64,000 nucleotides of DNA from Bacteroidota bacterium (lineage in GTDB: Bacteria; Bacteroidota; Bacteroidia; Palsa-948): assembly GCA_016195025.1 (NCBI GenBank), contig JACQAL010000013.1:35488-99487 (forward strand). Direction: 5' to 3'. This document shows, one piece after another, positions 43,011 to 51,764 of the stretch. The stretch's first letter is position 1. Every line of letters starts with the position of its first letter. Under the pieces are notes generated by a model. The model was not told where the DNA came from and did no database searches. It saw only the letters and a program-made list of their open reading frames with translations. Made by a program: the position numbers and the translations under genes.

Positions 43011-43643
43011 TTATACGGTTACAAGTTCTTCTTTTTTGATGGAATCAATTACCATTTGAGTGATAACTGATTTTCTTTTTTCCAATAATTGAAAATATTC
43101 TTCCTGCGAAATTTTGAAGCGTTGCAACTGAATAGGCATGGCAATGAAAGGAAAAACACAAAGTGAAATCATATTCAAAAACAAAATCCTGACATCCATT
43201 TTTTTTATGTTGCCCTTTTTGTATTCCCCGTCTATTTGCAGACGAAATTTCGTCATATCGAAACCCGCAGCGCTCACTGTCATTTTCAGAACTTTGTCAG
43301 TATTCATTGCCATCTCGGAAATGATGAATCCGGTAGAGTGATGCTGTTCAAATAAAATATCCGTATAGGTATTCATAAATACAGCAATCTTCTGGAAAAG
43401 CGGGAGGTCGGAAACCAAAATAGAATTTACTTTCGGAAAGATATTTTTCATTGTCAGTTCAAACACTTTATTAAAAAGTTTGTCCTTATCCACAAAATAA
43501 TAATGAAGCATGGATTTACTCACTTGCGCTTCATCGGCAATTTCCTGCATTCGCGCTCCGTGAATTCCTTTTTTGTGAAATACATTTACTGCAGCATCAA
43601 GAATTTTTTTTTCGGTTTCGGAATCAAGTTTTTTCTTTCTCAT
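43011..43643 (-). CDS. TetR/AcrR-family transcriptional repressor
   Basis: This 210-residue protein has an N-terminal TetR HTH (KKILDAAVNVFHKKGIHGARMQEIADEAQVSKSMLHYYFVDKDKLFNKVF, quoted in part) and a helical ligand-binding C-terminal domain. The frame is open to a start at 43658, but that codon lies in the operator. The ATG at 43643, giving MRKKKLDSETEKKIL, is preferred. The palindrome GACCAWWTGGTC occurs both at its own promoter and at the promoter of the hydrolase operon 65 bp downstream of its stop. Autoregulation and control of the operon are therefore likely. The inducer is unknown. Confidence 0.92.
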   Translation of the reverse strand: MRKKKLDSETEKKILDAAVNVFHKKGIHGARMQEIADEAQVSKSMLHYYFVDKDKLFNKVFELTMKNIFPKVNSILVSDLPLFQKIAVFMNTYTDILFEQHHSTGFIISEMAMNTDKVLKMTVSAAGFDMTKFRLQIDGEYKKGNIKKMDVRILFLNMISLCVFPFIAMPIQLQRFKISQEEYFQLLEKRKSVITQMVIDSIKKEELVTV

Positions 43644-43649
43644 ATAGTA

Positions 43650-43665
43650 TTCGACCAAATGGTCT
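43650..43665. promoter_or_regulatory. TetR operator at the tetR promoter
   Basis: TTCGACCAAATGGTCT is the second copy of the operator, 6 nt upstream of the tetR ATG. It lies directly after the -7 element TATATTTG (43667-43674, minus strand), so it overlaps the expected transcription start. Confidence 0.82.
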
Positions 43666-43666
43666 A

Positions 43667-43674
43667 CAAATATA
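43667..43674 (-). promoter_or_regulatory. -7 element for tetR
   Basis: The minus strand reads TATATTTG and abuts the operator. Confidence 0.6.
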
Positions 43675-43769
43675 AAAACATTATTTTAACACCAGCAATC
43701 TTTTAGAAGATTTTTTTGAGTGTAGTTTTTTGAGCGATTTTTCGTTTTTAATGTCTTCTCCATATTTCC

Positions 43770-43777
43770 TACATTTG
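43770..43777 (+). promoter_or_regulatory. -7 element for hmgA
   Basis: TACATTTG, 38 nt upstream of the hmgA ATG, matches TAnnTTTG. No clear -33 TTG is seen. Confidence 0.5.
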
Positions 43778-43815
43778 CATAGAAAAAAATTTCATTCACT
43801 AATTTGTAATTCAAA

Positions 43816-44985
43816 ATGCCCATCTATCATAAACTCGGAAAAATTCCTCAGAAGCGCCACACGCAATTTGTAAATCCAAAGGGAAATAAAAATCATCCAT
43901 TTTATTACGAGCAGCTTTTCGGCACGGAAGGGTTTTCCGGAATGTCTTCCTTATTATATCACGTTCACCGGCCAACAATGGTGAAGGAAATTGTAAAATC
44001 CTATAGCGTGGAGCCGAAGATTGCGGTAAAGAAAAATATCAGAGCGATGAAACTGATCGGCTTTAATGTGGAACCGCAGGATGATTTTCTCGAAAGCAGA
44101 ACTCCTCTCCTTTTGAATAACGATGTAATACTTGGTCTTGCCGCTCCGAAAAAATCTTTTAAAAATTATTTTTATAAGAATGCAGACGCGGACGAATTGC
44201 TTTTCATTCACAAAGGAAAAGGAACACTCCGCACTTTTCTCGGAAACATAAATTTTGTGAGCGGAGATTATCTGGTGATTCCGCGCGGGATGATATACCA
44301 GATGGATTTTGATTCGAAGGAAAACAAAATTCTTTATCTCGAATCTTTTTCTCCGATCTATACTTGTCATCGTTACAGAAATAATTTCGGACAACTGCTG
44401 GAACATTCTCCTTTCTGCGAGCGCGATTTGAAACTGCCGAAAAATCTGGAGACGAACGACCGCAAAGGAAGTTTCCTGATAAAAATAAAAAAGGAAGGCA
44501 TGATGCACGAAGTGGTGTACACTTCACATCCGTTTGATGTGGTGGGCTGGGATGGCTACAATTTTCCCTATGGATTCTCCATTCACAACTTTGAACCGAT
44601 AACGGGAAGAATTCATCAACCTCCTCCGACCCATCAGACATTCGAAGCGCATAATTTTGTGGTGTGTTCTTTTTGTCCGCGCCTGTATGATTACCATCCG
44701 AAATCAATTCCCGCTCCTTACAATCACAGCAACATTGACTCAGATGAAGTTTTGTATTACGCGAACAATGAATTCATGAGCCGGAATAATATTGGAGAAG
44801 GCGACATCACGCTTCACCCGAAAGGAATTCCGCACGGACCAGCGCCCGGAGCGATGGAACGAAGTATTGGCGTGAAAGATACCATTGAACTTGCCGTGAT
44901 GGTGGATACCTTCCGCCCGCTGATGGTGACAGAAGCCGCTGTGAAAATTGATGACGGAAAATATTTTAAGAGTTGGGTAGAATAA
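43816..44985 (+). CDS. hmgA: Homogentisate 1,2-dioxygenase
   Basis: HmgA opens the ring of homogentisate to maleylacetoacetate in tyrosine/phenylalanine breakdown. The 389-residue cupin protein has the iron ligands His304 and Glu311 (HSNIDSDEVLYY) and His340 (HPKGIPHGP). It also carries the family segments PPPTHQTFEAHNFVVCSFCPRLYDYHP (quoted in part) and GFSGMSSLLYHVHRPT. It has no signal peptide. No other gene of the pathway (maleylacetoacetate isomerase, fumarylacetoacetase) is in the window, so the pathway genes are dispersed. Confidence 0.94.
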   Translation: MPIYHKLGKIPQKRHTQFVNPKGNKNHPFYYEQLFGTEGFSGMSSLLYHVHRPTMVKEIVKSYSVEPKIAVKKNIRAMKLIGFNVEPQDDFLESRTPLLLNNDVILGLAAPKKSFKNYFYKNADADELLFIHKGKGTLRTFLGNINFVSGDYLVIPRGMIYQMDFDSKENKILYLESFSPIYTCHRYRNNFGQLLEHSPFCERDLKLPKNLETNDRKGSFLIKIKKEGMMHEVVYTSHPFDVVGWDGYNFPYGFSIHNFEPITGRIHQPPPTHQTFEAHNFVVCSFCPRLYDYHPKSIPAPYNHSNIDSDEVLYYANNEFMSRNNIGEGDITLHPKGIPHGPAPGAMERSIGVKDTIELAVMVDTFRPLMVTEAAVKIDDGKYFKSWVE

Positions 44986-44992
44986 AATACAA

Positions 44993-45083
44993 GTTGGCAG
45001 TGGCAGTAGCAGTTTGCAGTAAATACCAATACAAATAATAATTCGTAATATTCGTAACAAGATTCGTTACTTCGTAACCAGAA
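44993..45083. repeat. Degenerate short repeats between hmgA and rpiB
   Basis: The gap contains a TGGCAGT/AGCAGTTT-type degenerate array followed by ATTCGTAATATTCGTAAC and GATTCGTTACTTCGTAAC, which are partly inverted copies. It resembles the intragenic 7-bp arrays elsewhere in the window. No gene is present. Confidence 0.6.
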
Positions 45084-45090
45084 ACAAAAA

Positions 45091-45519
45091 ATGAAAATTG
45101 CAATCGGAGCCGATCACGCAGGATTTTCTCTCAAAGAGATTCTGAAAAAATATTTAGTTGGGAAAGGAATCGAAGTAAAAGATTTCGGAACACACTCTGA
45201 ACAAAGCGTGGATTATCCTGACTTCGCTCATCCCGTTGCAGATGCAGTAGAAAAAAAAGAGTTTGATTTCGGAATGCTGATGTGCGGCAGCGCGAACGGA
45301 GTTACTATGGCTGCCAATAAGCATGCAGGCATTCGCGCAGCACTTTGCTGGAATTCTGAAATTGCAAAACTATCGCGCCAGCACAATGACGCAAACATTC
45401 TTACGCTGCCTGCACGCTTTATTGAAGAAGCCGAAGCAAAAAAATGCGTGGATGTTTTTCTCTCCACCTCGTTTGAAGGAGGAAGGCACGAGGGAAGGGT
45501 GAAGAAGATTGATTGTTGA
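45091..45519 (+). CDS. rpiB: Ribose-5-phosphate isomerase B
   Basis: RpiB interconverts ribose 5-phosphate and ribulose 5-phosphate in the pentose phosphate pathway. The 142-residue length is normal. Signatures are IAIGADHAGFSLKE, VDYPDFAHPVADAV and the active-site CGSANGVTMAANKHAGIRAALCW with Cys65. The basic C-terminal FEGGRHEGRVKKI is also typical. Upstream are repeats; no strong promoter match was seen, so it may be read from hmgA. Confidence 0.93.
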   Translation: MKIAIGADHAGFSLKEILKKYLVGKGIEVKDFGTHSEQSVDYPDFAHPVADAVEKKEFDFGMLMCGSANGVTMAANKHAGIRAALCWNSEIAKLSRQHNDANILTLPARFIEEAEAKKCVDVFLSTSFEGGRHEGRVKKIDC

Positions 45520-45571
45520 AACCCTTGCCATGCTTCCCTTATTTAGACACGTAATTATTGTTTCACTTTAT

Positions 45572-45603
45572 TTTGCCCAGTTCCTTTTTATTTCGTTACT
45601 TTG
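45572..45603 (+). promoter_or_regulatory. Promoter of the second porP gene
   Basis: TTTG (45572-45575), 20 nt and TTACTTTG (45596-45603), one mismatch from TAnnTTTG. Confidence 0.45.
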
Positions 45604-45631
45604 TTCTTGCTAACATCAAATTTCTATTTAC

Positions 45632-46723
45632 ATGATAAAATTATTTACACTTCGCACTTCTGCGTTCGCAATTTTTCTTGCTGTTGGAATTTCTTCCATG
45701 GCGCAGGACATACACTTTTCACAATTCATGCAATCGCCTCTCACGGTGAATCCCGCTCTTGCCGGAACCACCGTCTGGATTCGCGGCACCGCGCAGTACC
45801 GTTCGCAATGGAGCGCAGTTACCGTTCCGTATTCCACCATGGGCGCTTCGTTCGATATAAAAAGTAAGAAGCGCTGGTTCAAAGTAAAAAACATGACGGA
45901 GAAATACCGCCAGAACGGAGAAAACGGTTTCGGCTGGGGACTGAATGTGTTTAACGACCGCGCAGGCGATGGGCACATGGGCACGCTGCAATTCAACGGC
46001 TCGCTCGCTTACCAGATTTTTGTGGGGCAGAAAGGAATGCTTGCACTCGGTTTCCAGGGAGGATTGATGCAGCGCAGCATTGACTTCAGCCAACTGCACT
46101 GGGGAAACCAGTACGATGCAACTTCTTCCACCGGATATAATTCTTCTTTCGACCCGAAAGAAAATCTTTCGAACGCGCATTTCATTGTTCCCGATTTAAG
46201 CACGGGCGGAATTTATACTTATAAGAAAAGCGAGCGCTATGCTTCCGCAGGCGACCAGATGGATTTCACCATTGGCGCGGCATTGTTTCATGTGAACCAG
46301 CCAAAATATTCTTTCCTCGGCACAGGCGAGCACCTGTACATGCGCACAGTGATTCACGGAAACGCCACCATTGGAATTCCCAATTCGCGCCTTGCCATTG
46401 CCCCGGGAATCATGGTTGCCAAGCAGGGGCCCAACCAGGAAATTTTTGTCGGCTCGCTGTTTAAATATTCGCTGAAGGAGGATTCCAAATATACCGGCTT
46501 TGTAAAAGGCGCTTCCATTTCAGCCGGAGGATTTTTCCGCGCCAAAGATGCGTTTGTAGCCATGATGATGTTTGATTTTTCCAGTTACGGCATCGGGCTG
46601 AGTTACGATATTAATGTATCAGGATTGAAAGCGGTGAGCACCGGCAGAGGCGGCTTTGAAATTTCATTGCACTTTCTCAACCCCGCTCCGTATATTTACA
46701 GCCAGGCAAGTTTCAATAAATAA
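45632..46723 (+). CDS. PorP/SprF family T9SS outer-membrane protein (second copy)
   Basis: This 363-residue outer-membrane barrel has a signal peptide (MIKLFTLRTSAFAIFLAVGISSMAQ) and the family signature DIHFSQFMQSPLTVNPALAGT. QYRSQWSAVTVPYSTMGASFD follows, and it ends in AVSTGRGGFEISLHFLNP. It is longer and divergent from the copy at 20789-21730. It lies upstream of a charged small protein, a giant type B adhesin and another type B protein. PorP/SprF proteins are often encoded next to the large T9SS substrates whose export or attachment they support. A terminator at 46738-46777 follows directly. Confidence 0.9.
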   Translation: MIKLFTLRTSAFAIFLAVGISSMAQDIHFSQFMQSPLTVNPALAGTTVWIRGTAQYRSQWSAVTVPYSTMGASFDIKSKKRWFKVKNMTEKYRQNGENGFGWGLNVFNDRAGDGHMGTLQFNGSLAYQIFVGQKGMLALGFQGGLMQRSIDFSQLHWGNQYDATSSTGYNSSFDPKENLSNAHFIVPDLSTGGIYTYKKSERYASAGDQMDFTIGAALFHVNQPKYSFLGTGEHLYMRTVIHGNATIGIPNSRLAIAPGIMVAKQGPNQEIFVGSLFKYSLKEDSKYTGFVKGASISAGGFFRAKDAFVAMMMFDFSSYGIGLSYDINVSGLKAVSTGRGGFEISLHFLNPAPYIYSQASFNK

Positions 46724-46737
46724 TTTTTGGGAAGTAA

Positions 46738-46777
46738 GAAAAACCCCGTTTGCAAATTGTGAGCGGGGCTTTTTTAT
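46738..46777. terminator. Terminator after the second porP
   Basis: AAAAACCCCG (46739-46748) pairs with CGGGG(C)TTTTTT around a ~15-nt loop. A- and T-runs flank the stem. Confidence 0.78.
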
Positions 46778-46845
46778 TATGAAGAATCTTTTTATTCAGT
46801 AACTTTTCTTTTTCTATTTTCGTCTTACCCAAAAAACAACTTACC

Positions 46846-47328
46846 ATGCAAGTATTCAAAAAACTTTTGCTCTTGTTTGTTCTTCTTCCTTCCTTATTAA
46901 TAGCGGTAGCGGCAGAAGGGCCGCTCGTAAAAAAATTCCAGGCAAAGCGCATTCTGCGCAGAACGGCAGTGGTCATTCTCATGGCCCATAAAAAAGTGAA
47001 GGAAGGAAAGGTGTACACCGGAAATTTAGCGCGCGCCATTGCGCACCAGCATTATGCCATCCGCCTTTACCGCGAAGGAAAATTTTTCCGCGCCATTCAC
47101 CAGTCGCGCAGGGCGCGCATGCTTGCGCTCATGGCAATCCAGGCGAACAAGGGAGCCGAAACTGCCGAAATGAAATACGAGAAAGAAGACGAGAACGCGC
47201 TCAAAGGCGGGCCCGGTGATGAAGAACTCGACAAGGAAGTGGCGAAAGAACTTCCCGCAGAAGCCGCAGCCAAGGATGAAGAAGTAGTTGCTGCCGAGCC
47301 CGCAGTGGATTTGAAGGAAGACGAGTAG
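46846..47328 (+). CDS. Exported charge-split small protein
   Basis: I do not recognise this 160-residue protein. It has a signal peptide (MQVFKKLLLLFVLLPSLLIAVAA). A basic helical part (~25-95: RRTAVVILMAHKKVKEGKVYTGNLARAIAHQHYAIRLYREGKFFRAIHQSRRARMLAL, key repeats of Arg/His/Lys) follows. A strongly acidic low-complexity tail (~110-160, Glu/Asp/Ala) ends the protein. It has no cysteine and no CTD, so it should be periplasmic. Its position between porP and the giant T9SS adhesin suggests an accessory role, but this is only context. Confidence 0.7.
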   Translation: MQVFKKLLLLFVLLPSLLIAVAAEGPLVKKFQAKRILRRTAVVILMAHKKVKEGKVYTGNLARAIAHQHYAIRLYREGKFFRAIHQSRRARMLALMAIQANKGAETAEMKYEKEDENALKGGPGDEELDKEVAKELPAEAAAKDEEVVAAEPAVDLKEDE

Positions 47329-47417
47329 TTTCAGATTTCTAATTATTGCTGAAAAATCTTCATCACTTCCCCGAAGAAAATTATTTATCTTCGCTCATCC
47401 AATTAATTTAAGTAAGG

Positions 47418-50400
47418 ATGAAAAAAAATTTACCCTGCCTACTTCTTACTTCTTACCTCTTACCGCTTACCGCTGTTTTTCCGCAAACCAACCAAACCAA
47501 GTTTCAGAACATTTATAATCTGGGAACAAGCGGCAACGGATTTTTTGTTCCTAATGCCACGCGCAATTCCACCAACGGATACATTACCATGGGCTGGGTT
47601 TACGGAGCATCGAGCCAACTATTTCCGGCCGGAATGGTTTTCGAAACCGATACGATGGGAAATGTGAAGTGGGCGAGAAAATATAAGGGAGACAACACAT
47701 TTGGATTTACTCCGCTTATCATTTCTGATTTTCTTCAAACAGGAGGCAACTATGTGGCAACCGGCAACAGAAACTCAAGAGCCCTATTGATGAAGTTTGT
47801 TCCTAACTCAAGCACAGTTAATTTTTCCAATACGTATTCCACCGATGGCTGGGGCGACCGCGTGAAAGAAGACGGTTCGGGAAATCTTGTTGTGGCGGGC
47901 GGTTCGCAAACTAAAAGCGCCATGAATCCTGATAAGGACTCCACCAGTATTTATATTTTTAAAACAAACTCTACCGGCACCTATCAATGGGGACGCTCCT
48001 ATACGCTTACTTCTCCCGTGTTCGATAGTTTTGACGAAGCCACCGATGTGGTTACTGTTCCCACCGGTTATGTATTTACCGGTTATCACAGCGAAAATAA
48101 CGGAGCCGACACCACTACCAATATTTTAATATTCATGACTGACTTCAGCGGGAATCTTCAATGGATGAGGTCGTACGGAAGTTTATCAACAAATGAAGAC
48201 GGGCGCAGAATAATTTATGATTCCGGAAATAATCAGTTTGTCATTATGGGATTTACCGATGCGGCAAGCGGCTTCGGAGATGTTTTTATTTTGCGCACCG
48301 ATGCTTCGGGCAATTATATTACTTCAACCGCATACGGAACAAATGTGGGAATTGCCGAGCCGAGCGATTTTGTTCATACAAAAGACGGTGGCTATGCAAT
48401 CATCGGCTGGGCTGCCATTGTAAATGCAATTACGTACCGCCCGTTTTTGGTGAAACTCGATGCCGCATTCAACCACCAGTTTACAAAATATTATAAGCCC
48501 AGCACGCTCGGAGGATTTTTTACCTATGGAGAAGAAGCGACTAACGGAGGATATATACTCGGAAGCATGGCTGCCGATGGAACGTATGGCGGATGGGCAA
48601 CCGAACTGATTAAAACCGACAGCCAGGGAAAAACTGATAACACCAGCACTTCGTGCAGCGAGAGCAATTACGTTCCTATTCAACGCACGTATGTTCCGGC
48701 CATGAAAACCATTATTCCCACTGTTCGCACAGGCGGAAGCGGAAGCAGTTTTTCTCAAAGCAATTCTTCATTCAATCCTGCAACCACGTTTACCTGCATG
48801 GTATGCGCGAAACCTTCAGCGAATGTTTCGCCAACTTCCACGAGCATCTGCGCGGGAAACAGCGTGGTGCTCACTGCTTCGGGCGGAGGAACTTATTCGT
48901 GGAACACAGGCGCGGCTTCGGCTTCCATCACCGTTTCTCCTGCCACAACTACTTCGTATAGCTGCTGGGTGTCTGCTATTGCCGGATGCGACAGCGTGGT
49001 GGTGGCAACCGTGAATGTAAATTCTGCGCCCACAATTAACATCACCGGAAACAATACTATTTGCCAGGGACAATTTGCTACGCTCACCGCATCGGGCGGA
49101 GGCACTTATTCATGGAGCAACAGTTCCACTTCTCCGACCATTGTGGTAAATCCAACTTCAACGGTAATTTATTCGGTGACCGTTACAGGCGCGAACGGAT
49201 GCACCGGCACTTCGAGCATCACGGTAAATGTAATTTCAACTCCCACCGCAAGCATAAGCGCTGCCTCTGCAATATGCTCAGGAAATTCTGTTACGCTTAC
49301 CGCATCAGGCGGTGGAAATTACTCGTGGTGGAATAACGGAGCTGCTTCAGCCACAATTACTGATAATCCAACTTCTACAACTACCTACACAGTTACTGTT
49401 TCAAACGGAAGTTGCTCAAGCACCACAACCGCCACGGTAAATGTAAATCAATCTCCCGCTGCAAGCATTTCAGGAAGCAATACTATTTGCGTGGGCTATG
49501 TGGTTACGCTTACCGCTTCCGGAGGAGGAACGTACTCATGGAACACCGGGCAAACTTCAGCCACGATTACAGATAATCCCGCTTCGGCTACCACCTATTC
49601 AGTAGTGGTTACTGCAGCAAACGGATGCACGAATACTGCATCTGTTACTGTGAATGTACTTGCAACTCCCACTGCTTCTGTTTCCGGAAACAATACCATT
49701 TGTTCCGGCCAGTCGGCTACGCTCACAGCATCGGGCGGAGGAAATTATTTGTGGAGCCCGGGCGGACAAACCACCGCTTCAATTATTGTTTCTCCTGCAA
49801 GCAACACCACCTACTCGGTTACTGTTTCGGCAGGAAGTTGCTCGGATGCAACGAGTATTTTGGTTTCGGTGAATCCAACTCCTTCGGCAACCATTTCAGG
49901 AAACACATCTATTTGCCAGGGACAAAATGTTTCGCTCACAGCAAGCGGAGGAGGAACGTATTCATGGAGCACAGGCGCCACTTCCGCATCTATTACAGAT
50001 AATCCAACTTCGAACACTTCCTATACCGTAATTATTTCGAACGGGCAATGCGCGAGTGCGGCAGTTGCAAACGTAACGGTGCTTTCTACTCCCACCGCAA
50101 GTATTACGGCATCAAGTTTCACAATTTGTTCCGGAACTTCCGCCACGCTTACTGCATCGGGCGGAGGAAACTATTTGTGGAGCCCGGGCGGACAAACAAC
50201 TTCTTCCATTATTGTTTCTCCTGTGGCAAATACGAACTACAGTGTAACCGTATCGAACGGAAACTGCACCGATGCCGCAATCATTGCGGTTGCGGTGAAT
50301 ACTTCGCCCACTGCAAGCGTAACCGCTACAAGCAATTCGATTTGCCTTGGTCAGTCGGCAACGCTCACTGCAAGTGGAGGCGGAACTTATGTGTGGAATC

Positions 50401-51677
50401 CGGGCGGGCAAACTTCAAACGTAATTACTGTTTCTCCGACAATAAATTCTTCTTATACGGTAACAGTTACTTCCGCGAACGGATGCACGGCTTCGGCAAC
50501 TTCAAATGTGGCAGTGAATTCTATTCCTGCTGCAACTATTTCTGCATCGGGCGCCACTATTTGCTCGGGCGCTTCCACCACGCTCACTGCATCGGGCGGA
50601 GCAAATTATTCGTGGAGCAGCGGACAAACTACTCCGGTGATTGTGGTTTCTCCTTCTTCCACTACAAATTATACTGTGACTGTTTCCAATGGAAATTGTT
50701 CGAGTGACACAAACATTACTGTGAATGTAAATCCATCTCCAACTGCCAGCGTTTCGGCAACAAGCAATGCAATATGCTCGGGGCAAAGCGCAACGCTTAC
50801 TGCGAGCGGAGGAGGAACTTATCTCTGGAATCCAACCGGGCAAACTTCAAATTCAATTTCTGTTTCTCCAACGGCAAATACTTCTTACACAGTAACCGTA
50901 ACTGCTGCTAACGGATGCACAGCATCGGTAACTTCAACTGTTAGCGTTACTCCGGTTCCAAATCCATCTGTAACTTCAACTGGAAACACTATTTGTTCGG
51001 GCAGTTCGGTTACGCTCAGCGCCAGCGGAGGAACAACGTATGTTTGGAATCCGGGAGGTTCTACAACTTCTTCCATTGTCGTTTCGCCAACTTCTAACAC
51101 AACTTATACTTTAACTGCCGCGAATGGAACCTGCACGGCAACCGCAACCGCAACGGTGAATGTGAATCCTTCTCCGAGCGCAACTTCAGCGGGCGTGTCG
51201 GTAAATTATGGAAGCAATACTACTATTTCCGCTTCGGCTTCGGGAGGAACTTCTCCGTATTCTTATTTATGGAATACGGGCGATGTTACACAAACCATTT
51301 CTGTTTCACCGGTTGCTACTACTGATTACTGTGTAATTATTACGGATGCAAATAACTGTTCAGATAGTGCCTGCGCCACGGTTACGGTGGAATATGTTTG
51401 CGGAGATCTTTTCATTCCCGATGCGTTTTCTCCCAACGGGGACGGGCACAATGATTATTTTGTTCCGCGCGATATCTGCTTCAGGAGTTTTCACCTCACT
51501 GTTTATGACCGATGGGGAGAAAATGTTTTTGAAACCGATGATATTTACACGAAAGGATGGGATGGAATATATCACGGAAAAACAGGAGAAACGGCAGTGT
51601 TCAGTTATTATTTCTCCTATGAACTGGTGAATGGCGACAGTGGTGTAAAAAAAGGAACGGTTACGCTGCTGAGATAG
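47418..51677 (+). CDS. Giant T9SS type B surface protein with 11 Ig-like repeats
   Basis: This is a 1419-residue exported protein. The signal peptide core (LLTSYLLPLTAV) is encoded by a 7-bp tandem array (47441-47475). Residues ~25-430 form a beta-propeller-like region with repeats of the style GYITMGWVY...VFETDTMGNVKWARKY and DVFILRTDASGNYITS. Residues ~466-1250 hold eleven ~71-residue Ig-like repeats (consensus TICSGQSATLTASGGGTYLWNPGGQT...SPTSNTTYTVTVS..NGCT). One SprB-like module (GGTSPYSYLWNTGDVTQTI) follows. The type B CTD covers ~1325-1419 (IPDAFSPNGDGHNDYF; GWDGIYHGK; KKGTVTLLR). It is a likely adhesin. It is the third gene of the second porP cluster. Confidence 0.88.
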   Translation: MKKNLPCLLLTSYLLPLTAVFPQTNQTKFQNIYNLGTSGNGFFVPNATRNSTNGYITMGWVYGASSQLFPAGMVFETDTMGNVKWARKYKGDNTFGFTPLIISDFLQTGGNYVATGNRNSRALLMKFVPNSSTVNFSNTYSTDGWGDRVKEDGSGNLVVAGGSQTKSAMNPDKDSTSIYIFKTNSTGTYQWGRSYTLTSPVFDSFDEATDVVTVPTGYVFTGYHSENNGADTTTNILIFMTDFSGNLQWMRSYGSLSTNEDGRRIIYDSGNNQFVIMGFTDAASGFGDVFILRTDASGNYITSTAYGTNVGIAEPSDFVHTKDGGYAIIGWAAIVNAITYRPFLVKLDAAFNHQFTKYYKPSTLGGFFTYGEEATNGGYILGSMAADGTYGGWATELIKTDSQGKTDNTSTSCSESNYVPIQRTYVPAMKTIIPTVRTGGSGSSFSQSNSSFNPATTFTCMVCAKPSANVSPTSTSICAGNSVVLTASGGGTYSWNTGAASASITVSPATTTSYSCWVSAIAGCDSVVVATVNVNSAPTINITGNNTICQGQFATLTASGGGTYSWSNSSTSPTIVVNPTSTVIYSVTVTGANGCTGTSSITVNVISTPTASISAASAICSGNSVTLTASGGGNYSWWNNGAASATITDNPTSTTTYTVTVSNGSCSSTTTATVNVNQSPAASISGSNTICVGYVVTLTASGGGTYSWNTGQTSATITDNPASATTYSVVVTAANGCTNTASVTVNVLATPTASVSGNNTICSGQSATLTASGGGNYLWSPGGQTTASIIVSPASNTTYSVTVSAGSCSDATSILVSVNPTPSATISGNTSICQGQNVSLTASGGGTYSWSTGATSASITDNPTSNTSYTVIISNGQCASAAVANVTVLSTPTASITASSFTICSGTSATLTASGGGNYLWSPGGQTTSSIIVSPVANTNYSVTVSNGNCTDAAIIAVAVNTSPTASVTATSNSICLGQSATLTASGGGTYVWNPGGQTSNVITVSPTINSSYTVTVTSANGCTASATSNVAVNSIPAATISASGATICSGASTTLTASGGANYSWSSGQTTPVIVVSPSSTTNYTVTVSNGNCSSDTNITVNVNPSPTASVSATSNAICSGQSATLTASGGGTYLWNPTGQTSNSISVSPTANTSYTVTVTAANGCTASVTSTVSVTPVPNPSVTSTGNTICSGSSVTLSASGGTTYVWNPGGSTTSSIVVSPTSNTTYTLTAANGTCTATATATVNVNPSPSATSAGVSVNYGSNTTISASASGGTSPYSYLWNTGDVTQTISVSPVATTDYCVIITDANNCSDSACATVTVEYVCGDLFIPDAFSPNGDGHNDYFVPRDICFRSFHLTVYDRWGENVFETDDIYTKGWDGIYHGKTGETAVFSYYFSYELVNGDSGVKKGTVTLLR
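47441..47475. repeat. 7-bp tandem array encoding a signal-peptide core
   Basis: Five consecutive 7-bp units: ACTTCTT, ACTTCTT, ACCTCTT, ACCGCTT, ACCGCTG. They are translated as the hydrophobic core LLTSYLLPLTAV. Confidence 0.88.
48813..51167. repeat. Eleven ~214-bp coding repeats (Ig-like)
   Basis: Tandem coding units of about 210-220 bp each encode TICxGxSATLTASGGGxYxW...SPTxNTxYTVTV. Nucleotide similarity between units is visible, e.g. recurrent CTCACTGCATCGGGCGGAGG-like blocks. Such arrays expand or contract by recombination. Confidence 0.88.
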
Positions 51678-51764
51678 CAAAAGCAAAGCAGTTCTTCTTT
51701 GGAAAATTGCTTTTTGCAAACCAAAATTATTTTCCTATCTTTACCCTTTCAAAACTTCCTTTAC

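Noticed and set aside
44204..44707. 167-codon minus-strand ORF within hmgA
   Set aside because: Shadow frame; hmgA has intact active-site residues on the other strand.
48813..51167. Regular ~214-bp repeats considered as a CRISPR-like or satellite array
   Set aside because: The units are wholly coding, in frame and give Ig-like domains; no short identical repeat with unique spacers and no cas genes.
51677..51717. Hairpin GCAAAAGCAA/TTGCTTTTTGC as a terminator after the giant adhesin
   Set aside because: The stem has a bulge, a long loop and no T-run after it; too weak to list.
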